A stretch of 64,000 bases of DNA from Talpa occidentalis (Eukaryota > Chordata > Mammalia > Eulipotyphla > Talpidae), in contig NW_023603184.1 in the NCBI RefSeq assembly GCF_014898055.3, forward strand, positions 108,676,615 through 108,740,614, read 5' to 3'. Positions 11,706-23,100 of the stretch are shown here, piece by piece (position 1 is the stretch's first letter; every line of letters begins with the position of its first letter). Both the position numbers and the translations under genes were made by a program. The notes under the pieces are model-generated. The model worked only from the letters and a program-made list of their open reading frames with translations, was not told the origin of the DNA and searched no databases.

Positions 11706-12394
11706 CCTTATTACTGTTAAACATCTTATTAATTTCATCCCTTATAAATACATACCACAAAACTTCTATATAAATGCTGTATGCTGTTTCATTTCTTTAT
11801 TGTTAACTTCGATCTCAGTCTTCTTTCTTTTATTCTCTCTGGTGAAGTCTTCCTTATCGCTCACATTTCAGAACAAACTTCCTTTCTGTGTTATGCCCTC
11901 TCTGGCTGATAGTCTCCAGAGAGGGCCTCCAACCATTCCTCTGGTTTTGTATGCTCATGTAACTATGTCTAGACGGATAATTCAACACCTTCCTGTTGAA
12001 TCTGAGCTGCCTTGGGACTGGCTTTGGATCACAGAGTATGGGGAAGTACATTCCCCATTCTAGAAGTACATTCTAGAATTCTCAAGTCCATCTCTTTACT
12101 TTCTACTCTTGTAGTCATTCATTGATTATGAGAATCCAATGCCAAATCGAGATACTAGGTGGGGTAGTAGTAAGGGAAAGGACTATGGCACATTATTGAC
12201 AGCCCCAGATTAGCTCCTAGCTGATGCCAGGACCAACCTTCAGCCATGTGAATGAGAAATCCTGGATGGATTGGCCCAGTCAAGCCCAGATGACTGTGGC
12301 CCTAGGCATCATCATATACCCATTGTCCTTAGACAGCTCATAGAAACATAAGAGATAATCAAATAATGCAAATATTAAATGAAATTTTTAAAAT
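11706..12394. other. Unassigned noncoding DNA
   Basis: No gene recognised. The 132-codon frame at 11665-12063 begins inside the MIR relic and has no domain. A 20-bp near-tandem duplication around GAAGTACATTC sits at 12052-12085. Confidence 0.5.
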
Positions 12395-12660
12395 TCTGTG
12401 CAAATGAACAAGCAAAAAAATATCACAAAAGGGCAAGTCTAACACTGGGAAAAGAAATCTGTCAGAATTAGTGTTCAAAATGTATAAAGAACTATGATTA
12501 ATCAATATTAAAAAGTAAATAACTCAGTACAAAGTGGGCAAGGTGATAAACAAGTCTATATAAGAAAAACTCAAATGGTTAATACCATTATTCATTAAAA
12601 TTCCAAAATAACATACCTCTCAAGGAAAACAAACAGGATATTACATGCTTGGTTACTGAC
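12395..12660 (+). mobile_element. L1 LINE ORF2 fragment, old
   Basis: Resembles the ORF2 3' stretch, with TTCAAAATGTATAAAGAACT, CAGTACAAAGTGGGCAAGG and a following TTAATACC-type segment. Heavily decayed. Confidence 0.5.
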
Positions 12661-12884
12661 CCCTTTTCCTATGCTTACGCCTGAGCTTAAGATATTTTCT
12701 GAATAGGAAGGGGGGAACAGGTAGGTGATTTGGGAAGATGTGGAATATAAGCTCCCCAAACTTCAGAATATTTCCACATCAAACTTTCCAGATAAGGTTG
12801 TTTAATAGCTATTAACCTTTCAATAATGTAAGCTGACATTTTATGTAATTGCATTTTTTGCAATTACCAATTACCATGTTTTGC

Positions 12885-13015
12885 TGATGTTTTGTAACAA
12901 CAACATCTTACCAAAGGTTGGATGCAGTTGTAAAAGGTTCTCATATATTAACTCAGAACAACCCCATGAGGTAGGTATGATAATTATCTCCATTTTCCCC
13001 ATGAGTCACAAAATG
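12885..13015 (-). mobile_element. MIR SINE fragment
   Basis: Antisense MIR core: TCTCATATATTAACTCAGAAC, CCCATGAGGTAGGTATGATA and ATCTCCATTTTCCCCATGAG. Confidence 0.65.
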
Positions 13016-13677
13016 ATGGCGAGACCAAGGTCACCCACACATACACAACCATGAATACAGATGATAAACTCTGAATGAAAAGGTATGGTAACTCTGGAGA
13101 GAAAAAGATGAAGCAAGTACACACAGGCGCTTCAACTGTATCTATAATGTAGTGCTGGCTTAAAAAAATCACTAAGGCAAATATGTTGAGATTTAATAAA
13201 ACTGATGGCAGGTGCATGGTATAAACTAGTTTGTATACTTGTCTCTACATTTAAAGTGTCTCATAATAAAAATATAAAAACAAATGAAATGTGGCATAAC
13301 AGAGAACATTCCAAAAATAAATAACAAAAGAAACAATTTACATATATTTCATCAAAGTCCTTTTTTGAGAAACACATTGCTTTACAAGAGCATCTGTTGC
13401 TCTGAGTCTAGGTCCTTTATTTTGATGGGTCCTGCCTCCTTTCAGAGATTTTACAGAATAAATTATTTCTGCTACAGCAATAACATACAGTTTTTCATAA
13501 CACACAAAGTAACCCAAAACACATATTAGGAACCCCAAAACACATATTATGATTAACAGGTAAATAAAATAAGTGGCAAAATATTTATAAAATATAAGTA
13601 ACATATTAGTCCTTGCCTACTAAAATATGCCACAGTACAGGTAGCAGCAGGTAATATATGAAAATAAAATGCTTTCA
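13016..13677. other. Unassigned DNA with a 20-bp tandem duplication
   Basis: No gene or repeat family recognised. Within it, 13511-13530 and 13531-13550 are near-identical 20-bp units (AACCCAAAACACATATTAGG). Confidence 0.5.
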
Positions 13678-14240
13678 TTTTTTAAAAAATAATTATTTAT
13701 ATATATTTTACATCATTGTTCATTTTTGTGCAATGTTTGCTTTCTTTTCTCAGGTGTAGTCCCCACGGAATTCCCACCAATTCACATGTGCACCATCACC
13801 ATAGTCTCTTGTGCTCTTCTCACCCTTGTTTTGATCCCTCGCTTCCCCTCCCTTGCAGAATGTCTCTGATTTATAGTTGCCTGTTTATTTTTTATTATTA
13901 TTGTTATTATGTTTTTTCCCCTGGTCCCTTATTTGGTTTCCCTATATTCCTTCTATAAGTGAAACCATCCAATATTTTCCTTCCGACTTATTACACTGAG
14001 CATAATCCCTTCTAGCTCCATTCATGTTGCTGCGAATGGCATTAGTTTATCTTTTTGATTGGTGAATAGTTTTCCATTGTGTATTATACCACATCTTCTT
14101 GATCCAGTCATCTGTATTTGAGCATTTGGGTTGTTTCCAAATCTTACCTATTTTAAATAGTGCTGCAATAAACATGGGGTGCTGGTATCCTTTTGAATTG
14201 ATGTTTTTGTGTCCTTTGGATAGAAACCTAAGAGTGTGCC
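13678..14240 (-). mobile_element. L1 LINE 3' end, lineage-specific subfamily
   Basis: The plus strand begins with the antisense A-tail and TACATCATTGTTCATTTTTG. It goes on through GTCCCCACGGAATTCCCACC (complement of the 3'-UTR motif shared with the window start) to CACATCTTCTTGATCCAGTC and TGCTGCAATAAACATGGGGT. About 560 bp, 5'-truncated. Confidence 0.9.
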
Positions 14241-14393
14241 TTCACCTTTTATAGACCACTGACAGTTTTTCTTCTATGCAGAAGACAAGATATTTAACAT
14301 TGATGATTTTGAATCTTGTTGATAACTTTCAAGTTATGATTAATGCCTCTGAAATATGGAAAGGTAAAATCAAGGGCAAAAAAGTCACTTTCA

Positions 14394-14660
14394 AGGCCTC
14401 CCTGGTGGTGCAGGCAGCTGAGCACAGCGTTGTGCAGTTGTCCGCTGCCTATGCAGTGCAGGTTCGATCCCGGCCAGCAGTGGAGATGCCCACATGGCAC
14501 AGCAGACCTCTCCTGTCTCGCCCACTGCTCCCCTCAAGCAGTGTATTTCAGGCAGTCTGCCCGTTCTGTTTCCTTCTCTGTCTCTGGTGGGTCCTCTCAC
14601 TCTCCCTCATATCTGGCCTGTGCCCTGGTTCTTGTATGCATGAATAAATAAATCTTTATT
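14394..14660 (+). mobile_element. tRNA-type SINE, B-type, first of a tandem pair
   Basis: Starts AGGCCTCCCTGGTGGTGCAG and ends AATAAATAAATCTTTATT. The head is altered (CAGCTGAGCACAGCGTTGTG). TSD AAAAAAGTCACTTTCA at 14378-14393 and AAAAAAGTCATTTTCA at 14661-14676. The next SINE starts at the very next base. Confidence 0.95.
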
Positions 14661-14676
14661 AAAAAAGTCATTTTCA

Positions 14677-14875
14677 GACCTCCCTGGTGGCGCAAAGGGT
14701 TAAGCACCGCACTATGAAGCAATCTGCAGCCTCTGCAGCGTGAGTTCGATCCCCGGCCAGTCAGAGAGCAACCCACATGGTGTAGCAGACCTCTCCTGAC
14801 TCGCCCACTACTCCCCTCAGCAGTGTGCTTCAGTCAATCTGCCTGTTCTGTTCCCCACTCTGTCTCTGGTGAATC

Positions 14876-14962
<87 letters not shown>

Positions 14963-15022
14963 CTCATCTCTGGCCTGTACCCCAGCTCTTGTCTGCATAA
15001 ATAAATAAATCTTTTTAAAAAA
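14677..15022 (+). mobile_element. tRNA-type SINE, B-type, with internal TC/AC expansion
   Basis: Starts GACCTCCCTGGTGGCGCAAA and ends AATAAATAAATCTTTTTAAA. A third copy of the target sequence (AAAAAATCACTTTCT) follows at 15017-15031. The body holds (TC)20 at 14885-14924 and (AC)18 at 14925-14960. These replace the usual short C-rich stretch after CTGGTGAATCC and lengthen the element by about 75 bp. Confidence 0.95.
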
Positions 15023-15031
15023 TCACTTTCT

Positions 15032-16125
15032 ATTCAAATATAACTTCATAGGACTGCTATTCTATTCCAACATTTAAATTCCAGGATGAACAGTGTTCTA
15101 GCTACCAAGTGAGAGATTCATAGGTAGGGAAGAACAGATTAAGAAGTGCGACACACAAGGAACTCCCTCTCATGAAGAGAACCTGAGATTTCAGAAAACT
15201 CTCTTTGCTATCTTTGTATTTCTTGCCATTGAGGTATCTCCATTCCCTTTATAGCTTATTCATATTTGTATGTCTTCCTGTGTACATGCAGACACAGTAA
15301 TAGCACACTTAACCAGAGTTATTAAAGTTATTAAAGTGATCTAAACTTCATGCAACATAGCCATCGTAGGAAATATAGACAAAAGGCTCAAGAACAACCA
15401 AAATACAGAGCACAGAATTCAATCTCTGTCTTCCTGAACACAGAACTAAAAAAAGTTAATCACATGTTATCTAGACTGCTACAGAGGGAAGTTGTTTAAA
15501 AAAGTGTAGGTATAACTGGAGTTATTAGTAGAAGAAGATATGGTGGGAGATAAAAATTTGTCTTAGAACTTTTGGAAAACCTAATGATCAAGAATCACCA
15601 CATAGTCAATCTATCCTATCTGAATAACTCAGATATGGAACAGAATTGTCTCTAAACACATGGTAGGAAATAGAGTGATCTTAGAACATATTTTTCAGTG
15701 TGCATATATATAAGCTTTATTTATTATTATATAAAGATCATTGCTCTTTTGTAATTTAAAGTTTTCACTTTCTATATTAAACATATTTTCCATGCCATCA
15801 GATGCTACTGTACATTATCACCATTATTACATCTAGTGTCTGCCAGATATCTTAGTCCGCTACAAAGAAATTTTGGAATGATAACCAAAAGTTCTCAATA
15901 ATCTAGACCCAAAACTTACATTGGGAGTCTTTTTTTTCTTTTAATTTCCATAATTTCAAAATGTCTTAAATTATTGTGTCACTGACTCAGAAGGGTCACT
16001 TATGGACTAAAAAGTACTGGAAAGTAAAGCAAACTATATATTTCCAAATATTATCTCTGTGCATTTAATTTCTTTAAAAATCAGTAGTATCAGATTCTTT
16101 TAATGCTAGTCATTGGCATTTCTCC
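15032..16125. other. Unassigned noncoding DNA
   Basis: About 1.1 kb with no recognised gene, RNA gene or repeat family. Confidence 0.5.
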
Positions 16126-16640
16126 TTTTTAAGTTATTACTTCATGTTCTTTGTTCAAGGTCCTATTTAGAATATTTTTCTCAATTTAAGAGATATCTCC
16201 TATAATACAAAATTAATAGTTTAAATTTATGTTCTAAATAGTCTTCCCCACCTAGAATTTGTTAATTTTTTGCTGGTGGAAGGTTTCAAACTAGTCATGG
16301 TTTTCAATGTTTATCCTATGCTTCTACATTTATTGCCATTCATACAAAGATCACTACCCCATGGTTATATAAATAACCCCATGAACATTTTTTATATGAA
16401 CATATGCTTTTTCAATGCATGTTTAAATCTTAATATGCACATATTTGAGGTTTATGTTGGTATGAGTCATGAGAAGGAATTCTAACAATGCTTGTCCCAA
16501 AATTTGGTATCTGTGCCCAGTCAGTTAAGTACCTTGAACATTGACAAATTCTTATATCTATGTGAGTCTGTAACTGGGTTTATCATTCTGCCACCAATTA
16601 ATTATAAATTGATCATTTGATGACTTCAAACATTTAAATC
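16126..16640 (-). mobile_element. Possible old L1 ORF2 fragment
   Basis: The plus strand shows weak antisense ORF2 text: TTTGTTAATTTTTTGCTGGT, then AATTCTTATATCTATGTGAG and TCTGTAACTGGGTTTATCATT. These parallel the common 'ATATGTGTGGGTCTATTTCTGG' antisense segment. Very diverged. Confidence 0.35.
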
Positions 16641-16655
16641 AATAAAATCATAAAG

Positions 16656-16907
16656 GGGGGCCTCCCTGGTGGTATTGGGATTAAGTCTCTGCCTCCATGG
16701 GCTGAGTTCAATCCTGGCCAGGGAGCTAATCCACATGGCACAGCAGCCCTCTCCTGTTGCATCCATTGCTCCCCTCAGCAGTGGATTTAGTAGATCTGCC
16801 TTTTCTGCTCCCCACTCTATCTCTGGTGAATCCTCTCATCCCTCATACCTCTGGCCTACACCCCAGTTCTTGTATGCATAAATAAATAAAAATAAATCTT
16901 TAAAAAA
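16656..16907 (+). mobile_element. tRNA-type SINE, older B-type
   Basis: Starts GGGGCCTCCCTGGTGGTATT and ends GCATAAATAAATAAAAATAAATCTT. The A box is degraded and a short deletion removes part of the head. It inserted next to the L1 that follows. Confidence 0.93.
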
Positions 16908-17950
16908 TTACAAATAAAAACATAAAAACAAAAAGCAACAAATTAGAAAAAAATATTGCAGCAAATATAAGTGGTAAATGATAAAATTAATATGATAAAT
17001 CATACAAGGCAACAAAAATTTGCCAAAACCCCAGGGGAGGACATGGAAGATGGGCAAAGGACACAAGGGGAAGTTTCAAAGGAGAAGAGAAATAAATGAC
17101 CAGTGTATGCATGACAAAATGATTTATATCTCTCTTGTAATCACATAAATATAAGATCAAGAAATGAGAAAACACCTATTAAATGTCTCAATTAGCAAAA
17201 TCTGTTTCTTCAAACAATAGTTTTTTAAGTTTTCCAATTTGAAAAGAATCTGAGGAAAGGCACAATCTTACACTTTCCAGTAGGTATATAAATAGACAGA
17301 ATCACATTTTAAAATAATTTGCCAATATCTAACAAAAGTCATAAAACAGTGTATCTCCTTGTATTCAGCAGTTTTCTTCAGTCTCTAGCCTAAAAAATAA
17401 TCTAAAATATAGTAAAATATTTATGTGCAAAGACATTCATCCTAATTTTATCTATTTCAAAATAGAAACTAGGTATAAATCCAATAAATAGCAAATATAT
17501 AAATCATAACATAACCACAGTATTGAATTCTCTAGCTATTTAAAATTGTTATTTCCATGTGACATATGGAAAGTCTTAGCATATACTGTTAGACAAAAAA
17601 GGAAGGTGTAAAGTCTGTATATAGTTAGCGTAGAGCAAACCTCCCTTGTCTCATCCACTGCTTCTCTTAGCAGTGTATTTCAATAAACCTGCCTTTTCTG
17701 TTCTCAAAAAAAAAAAAAAAAAAGCTATTATACACAGTTGGATGTTAATCAATAAAAATAAATGTAGAAAAAATGAAGGTAGACATACATGATGATCATC
17801 TCTGAGAAGTGAGAAAATGAGTAATGATTACTTTCTTCACTCATTTCCTATTTCCAAAATACTTAACAAAATGTCTATTGTTTTTAGTGAGCTGCATGGA
17901 AATATAACTATGAGAATGGCTTGTGTTTTTAACATGGAAAAACTATGAAA
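16908..17950 (+). mobile_element. L1 LINE fragment, old (L1ME/HAL1-like)
   Basis: The order fits the ORF2 3' end and UTR of old L1s: TTTGCCAATATCTAACAAAA, TGCAAAGACATTCATCC, TTCTCTAGCTATTTAAAATTG, ACATATGGAAAGTCTTAGCA and GTGTAAAGTCTGTATATAG. A later SINE scrap interrupts it at 17625-17722. Subfamily is uncertain. Confidence 0.55.
17625..17722 (+). mobile_element. SINE internal fragment with its own A-tail
   Basis: Only the body survives: TAGAGCAAACCTCCCTTGTC, then CTCTTAGCAGTGTATTTCAA, then CCTGCCTTTTCTGTTCTC. It is followed at once by about 17 A at 17706-17722. The tRNA-like head and the normal AATAAATAAATCTTT tail are both missing. No clear TSD. Confidence 0.8.
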
Positions 17951-18475
17951 AAAAAATGTGTGCGCTGTAAGAAACTAAAGAGAGAGGGAGATAATTAACA
18001 CTTACATGAAGGAAGTGAATGCTAGAAAGATCCTGAAGGGATGGGGCATCAAGAGAACTTGCCTATGAGGGACAGCTTTCTTTTGACATATGTGAGAAGG
18101 ACATGATGGATAGGGGCAAATACAGAAAGATGTATTTGTAGGTAACAAGGATCGAACGCTGTGGAACTCACAAATGTTCATTTCACATTCTAAATCAGGC
18201 ATGAATCAAGTTCATAAACTGAGTCAAACTCATAAACATAAATGGATAGTTAGAGAACTTCAGGGCAATGAAGATTATGAACAGGAAATGGAGAGGGAGC
18301 TAACTGAAAATAGTGAAAAGAACTGTCCTGATATTTCTATTTTTTCTAAGTACATATTGAGAATATTAAATAATTTAGCTCTTGAGACCAAAGGTTGTTA
18401 TGATTTTGTCTAGCAGAAAAAAGTATATTAAAATATATATGCAAGAGCTTGATTGATTACTTGATTAATTGATTC
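17951..18475. other. Unassigned noncoding DNA
   Basis: No gene recognised. Two divergent frames of 66 and 79 codons at 18002-18413 carry no domain. Confidence 0.5.
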
Positions 18476-19320
18476 AGATATTTTGATTCATTTAACACTA
18501 TTCAAGCTCTTAACCAGGTCACTAACACCTTTCACATTTGCAAATCCAGTGGCCAATGCACAGTTCTCATGTTACTTGATGTTTTATCAATATATGAAAC
18601 ATTTAGGAACCCCATATTCTTGAAAATCATAATTCATTTGCTTCCAGGGCATTGCTCTCCTGGGCACTTCTCCTACTGGTTAACTTTTTATGTACTCCTT
18701 TGCTAAATCCCCTTCATTTATCTGATTATAAATGTTAAAGTGCTCTGAGAGACAGTCTTTGTGCCTCTTCTTTATATTCACTCATTCAAAAGGGATCTCA
18801 TCCAGTCATCTGGCTATAAATATCTTCTGTAAACTGACTATTTACATCCATACTATATTAAGCACACACATATATATGTATAGATAGAAAGACAGATATA
18901 TAGATATATATTGGCAGACATAATCTTTCATCTTCAAACTCATAGAACTGCCTACTCTACTTAAATATGCATCAAATTTTCCACAAGCAAACCCCAAATT
19001 ACTACTCACCCGCAAATTACTTATCCATTCAACCAAATGGAAACTCACTTCACCTGGTTATTTAGGCTAAAAATCTATGACTTCCCATTAATAGGTCTCA
19101 ATCTCTTCTTGTCCTCTTGTAGTAGAATTGCAAATCCTATTTACTCTATTTTCAACACACACCAGAATGTGATCACATCTCACCACTTTCATTCTAGTAC
19201 AAGTCATCATCTAGTACAATCATCTCTTACCTGGAATAACTTGATCCTCCAAGGGGCCTTCTCCTATCCCTCTCTCACACACATATACACAGTAACCACA
19301 ATGATTCTTTAAAAATTTTA
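18476..19320 (+). mobile_element. L2 LINE, 5' part of an interrupted copy
   Basis: Decayed CR1-clade L2 reverse-transcriptase region. Recognisable stretches are TTTGCAAATCCAGTGGCCAA, CTTCCAGGGCATTGCTCTCC, GGATCTCATCCAGTCATCTG with GGCTATAAATATCTTCTGTA (the 'GLIQSHGFKYHLYADD' region of L2), and CATAGAACTGCCTACTCTAC. It continues as 19614-19965 after a SINE insertion. Many frameshifts and stops; not coding. Confidence 0.75.
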
Positions 19321-19603
19321 AGGGGCCTCTCTTGTGGCACAAGGGGCTAAGCACAGCACTGTGAAGCTATCCACAGCCTCTGCAGCATGAGTTCAATCCC
19401 TGGCCAGCCAGGGAGCTACTCACATGGTGCAGCAGACCTTTCCTGTCTTACCCAAGCTCTCCTCAGCAGTGTATTTCAGTCAATCTGCCTGTTCTGCCCC
19501 CCTCTCTGATTCTGGTGACAATCCTCTCACCCCCCCACCTCTGGCCTGTACCCCAGTTCTTATATGCACAAATAAATAAATCTTTAAAAAAATAAAATAA
19601 AAT
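19321..19603 (+). mobile_element. tRNA-type SINE, B-type, inserted in L2
   Basis: Starts AGGGGCCTCTCTTGTGGCAC and ends AATAAATAAATCTTTAAAAA with an AAATAAAATAAAAT tail. TSD AAAAATTTTAA flanks it (about 19311-19321 and 19604-19614). L2 sequence resumes on the far side, which proves insertion after L2. Confidence 0.95.
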
Positions 19604-19613
19604 AAAAATTTTA

Positions 19614-19965
19614 AGTCAGGTGATATCACTCTTCTGCTCATAACTCTCTAATGATGCCCCATTTCATTCAGAGTACAAGTCAAAATCTTTATGAAAGCCT
19701 TCTAAAGCCTTCTAAAGCCAAGTGGACTGGCTCCCTGACCTTGAGTCTTCCAAGTTTTGCCTCTTCAACATGCCAAGCATCTTCTGCTTTTCAGCTTCAA
19801 GTATTTGCACTTGCCCTCCTTCTATTTGGAAACCTGGTCCCCCCAATTACTCAGGAGTTCTTCCACATTGGCCTCTAAATAGAAAGACCTTCTCAGCAAG
19901 GTCTTCCATGATTTACCTATATAAAAATTAGCAATCCATTCCCTCACCCTGCTTTATTTATTAGT
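19614..19965 (+). mobile_element. L2 LINE, 3' part of the interrupted copy
   Basis: Resumes with CAGGTGATATCACTCTTCTG, ATGATGCCCCATTTCATTCA, GAGTACAAGTCAAAATCTTT and AGACCTTCTCAGCAAGGTCT. All match the L2 3' region in order. A triple AAAGCCTTCT unit occurs near 19697-19722. Confidence 0.8.
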
Positions 19966-21115
19966 GGTAAATAATAGAAACCAACAGGAACTATGTATTT
20001 TAAAAGGATGTTATTGGCATGATCAATGGGGGATGCCCAGTCTGTTTAAGGAGGAAGGTGGAGAGCAAAAAGATCTTCCTGTAGCTTAAGTTTCCATATG
20101 GAAGACACTTTCTGCATTATGTAGAACCTTCCCCCAAAAGAAGTCCAATGTTCATCCTACTCACATTTTTCCAAATGTTTTTTATCCAAGTAGTAAGACC
20201 AATAAAGTGACCAAATAAAGTAGAGATCTAATAAACTCTCAAAGTTTTTTAATATGAAATTTCAGATATATTAATGGTATCTAACCAGATATAGTATATT
20301 ATACTTTGTCATTCTCTTATTTCATCTCAATTTTTACAAAACATGCACCAATGGAGTGGATGTAATTTTTGGAAGATTTTTTTTTCCCTTTTACTTCATT
20401 AGCATCAATCCCCCAAAAGTATGTTTTCCAGATTTTCTTGACGAAACATGAACATATGACTTCTCCCAGATGGTGCTTTCCAATCTTTTACACACTAAAA
20501 TGAAGGTTTCACTGTGAAGAACAGTGGGCATGTCCAATTCTGTTGGAAGCAGAAGAAAAGCTCTCAATTTCAAAAATGCAAATCAACTGCTCACCTTTTA
20601 ATTCAGTCTTCTGTTGAAATACTATTCTGTTAGACTTTCAATATACTATTCTATACACAATTTCTTTGTCAATTATAATCAATAAAAGCAAATAATAAAA
20701 GTAGGTGACAAAGAACGAACACTTATCTATGATATGGCAAAATGAAGAATAGTTTCTTGAATTTATGATACATTGTTTGCCAATTCCCATCTGAACCTGT
20801 AAACTCTGCTAATGTGTATGAAAGGCAAGTTTCTCGTCTTTTCACATAATCCCTTCAACATTCACTTTTGCTTAGGAAAGCAGAATAAGTTCACTAAATT
20901 CTTCTCTTAAACTACAAGCAAATAATAAAAAGTAGCCAATATTAAAATTATCAGTTTCACTCCAAATGTAATCAGATGAAATAATTGATCTGAATCATCT
21001 ACCTCTAAGACAATGATCAAGGGAACAAAAATCAAAAAGAGAAAATTCAGAAGCCAGCTACAAAGCAGTGGAAAGAAAAAGAGAGCAAAACAAAACTATT
21101 TATGTGTAGGCATTA
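19966..21115. other. Unassigned noncoding DNA
   Basis: About 1.15 kb without recognised genes or repeats. AGCAAATAATAAAAGTAG at 20687-20704 recurs with one extra A at 20917-20935; this may be chance in AT-rich sequence. Confidence 0.5.
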
Positions 21116-21119
21116 CCCT

Positions 21120-21440
21120 GTTTGTGTGTATTTGGATGTGTGTGTGTGTGTGAATTTGAATGTGACCATATGTGTATATTTGTGTCTGCATCAGTATGTG
21201 GGCATGTCAGCCTTAGCATGTGTGTATGTGTGTGTGTGTGTGTGTGTTTTGGTTTGAGCAAAACGGGTGTACATGTAAGTCCATGTGAGCAAGAGAAAGT
21301 GTGTATGAATGTGTGAGTGTGTATCAGCCTGAGCAAGAATGTGCATGTTTGTGCTTGAGCAAGCAAATGTGTTGGTGAGAGAGAGAGAGAGGCTTATATA
21401 AGTATGTGATCAACTATGAATGTGAGTCTGTGTGTGAGCA
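21120..21440. repeat. TG-rich imperfect repeat tract
   Basis: Interrupted (TG)n with GTGTGTGTGTGTG runs near 21138-21150 and 21222-21246, mixed with TGAGCAAG and GTGAGTGTG motifs, ending with a (GA)7 run near 21378-21391. Threonine/histidine-rich and cysteine/valine-rich frames here are artefacts of the repeat. Confidence 0.85.
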
Positions 21441-22897
21441 TTTAACATAGGAAGATCTGGAGAGTCTTCACTTCCCTCTAGATTGTATAACTGGAACATT
21501 TTCTAAAAACTCACAAAAGCACTGTTTTATTAAAGTTTGTCTTTCTTACACATGGGCAGTTACCTCTATATATCTAAATCAAACTCATTTGAAAACTATC
21601 CTAAATGATTTAGGAGACATGAAGAATTTAGTTGATTCAAACATCACCGCTTTATTCATTAACTGAATGCAATTTTTCTTTCAGTTTAAAATAAACTGAC
21701 ATAATGAACTTATTTTTTTGTCATTAAATGACTAAATCAGTATTACAATGGACTAACATCTCTTGATTAAACATCACATTATTTTCAATTAGGATTTTAC
21801 AGATAAATAATTTCTGAACAATCATGATTAAGTTCCTTGCCAGTGTATTAGTGTTATACATAAACATAAAATATGCCCTCGCCAAAACATTTCAACCTTT
21901 AAAACTAAGTACCATGTAGTATTTACACAGTGTGCTGGATAATAAATGTATTTCGATTCTGACAACACGCATCAGTTCAGTTCACTCTGCCTTGGTCTTC
22001 AGAGTTTCTGGGAGAAGACATAACATATGTGCGTCAGTGGAAAGGACAGAAACATTCTCATTTCAGTGCTGATCCTAATGGTCATCAGATTATTACCGCA
22101 AGATAAACCTGGAAGAACACCAAATTCATCCAGGAGAGCTGCTTGTCCACAAAGTTCCAGTTCCCAAAGACTCTCCTTCACTAAACGGAAAACAATAAAG
22201 GCAGATTCTCTTTTTTAGAACTGAGCTAATATTTCAGAGTGTTTTTTGCCAACATTTCATAGATATATGTGCATAAATACTTGCACATTTATACATACAA
22301 AAACACATAAAAATTTGTTGCACAACCTAATGTCACCTTTTCTTATTGTTCTAAATCAAATCAAGTCTAGCTCTGGGAGTCTGTTTGCCAACAGTATTTG
22401 CTTATGTCACATTCCTTCCTGCACTGACCCTCCAAGAGCACTGAGAAATTCAGCAAACTTGAAGATGAGATGTGGCTTTTCTGTCTGTTGTGATCCCTGC
22501 TTAAAGGCCGGCGTCCAAACCCCAAGGACCAGTCACAGATAGGTGGCTCTGCTCCCTCCAAACCAGTGGTAGGTCCTGGAAGCTGTAGGTGCCTAGAAGA
22601 CATCACCTTCATCTCCAATACATCTACATACATCACCTGCAGGACCGATCACCTCTTACAAACGCCCTCCTTCCCCAGGGAGTGGCACAGCCCCTTACCA
22701 TCCTCCCCTCCACTTCATAACCCATTTCTTTAGGTGGGAATCTTTCACTTCTTTCAAGTCTTACAAACTCATCCCCTCTTGGGCAAGCCAATTTAATGCT
22801 TCCACAGAAAATAAAACCCAAAGGTTCCTTAGTTTTCCCTTTAGGGAAGCATGTGGAATGCAAGATAACATAGACTCTTAAAAAAAAAATCTTGGCC
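21441..22897. other. Unassigned noncoding DNA
   Basis: About 1.45 kb, slightly less AT-rich at 22400-22850. Frames of 89-98 codons at 22246-22902 overlap on both strands. None shows a domain or a consistent splice-site arrangement, so I do not call an exon. Confidence 0.45.
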
Positions 22898-23100
22898 TCC
22901 ATGGAAAAATACGGTGGTTACCAGAGGGAAGAAGGAGGAGGGCATAGAGGGAGTAATTCGATAGCATATTGGCAATGGAACTTTGGTGGTAGGTGAATGA
23001 ATCATGCACACGTGTGGAGGTGTGAAGCTGTGCTCCTGAAATTAACACGGTTTTGTGAAAGAGTGGCAAATCATAAAATCTGATTTAAAAAATAATAATC
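22898..23100 (+). mobile_element. L1 LINE 3' end, 5'-truncated
   Basis: TACGGTGGTTACCAGAGGGA is the common L1 3'-UTR phrase. It is followed by GGAGGTGTGAAGCTGTGCTC, CTGAAATTAACACGG and an A-rich end at 23083-23097. A possible TSD AATCTTGGC/AATCTTAGC brackets it. Confidence 0.7.

Noticed and set aside
11665..12063. 132-codon plus-strand open frame
   Set aside because: Begins inside a MIR relic and has no known domain.
20687..20935. Repeated AGCAAATAATAAAAGTAG pair
   Set aside because: Only 18 AT-rich bases match and flanks do not; chance is a fair explanation.
21100..21366. Threonine/histidine-rich open frame
   Set aside because: Translation of the TG-rich tract.
22246..22902. Cluster of 89-98-codon frames as a possible exon
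   Set aside because: Frames lie on both strands, show no domain, and no consistent AG..GT boundaries with an open phase were found.
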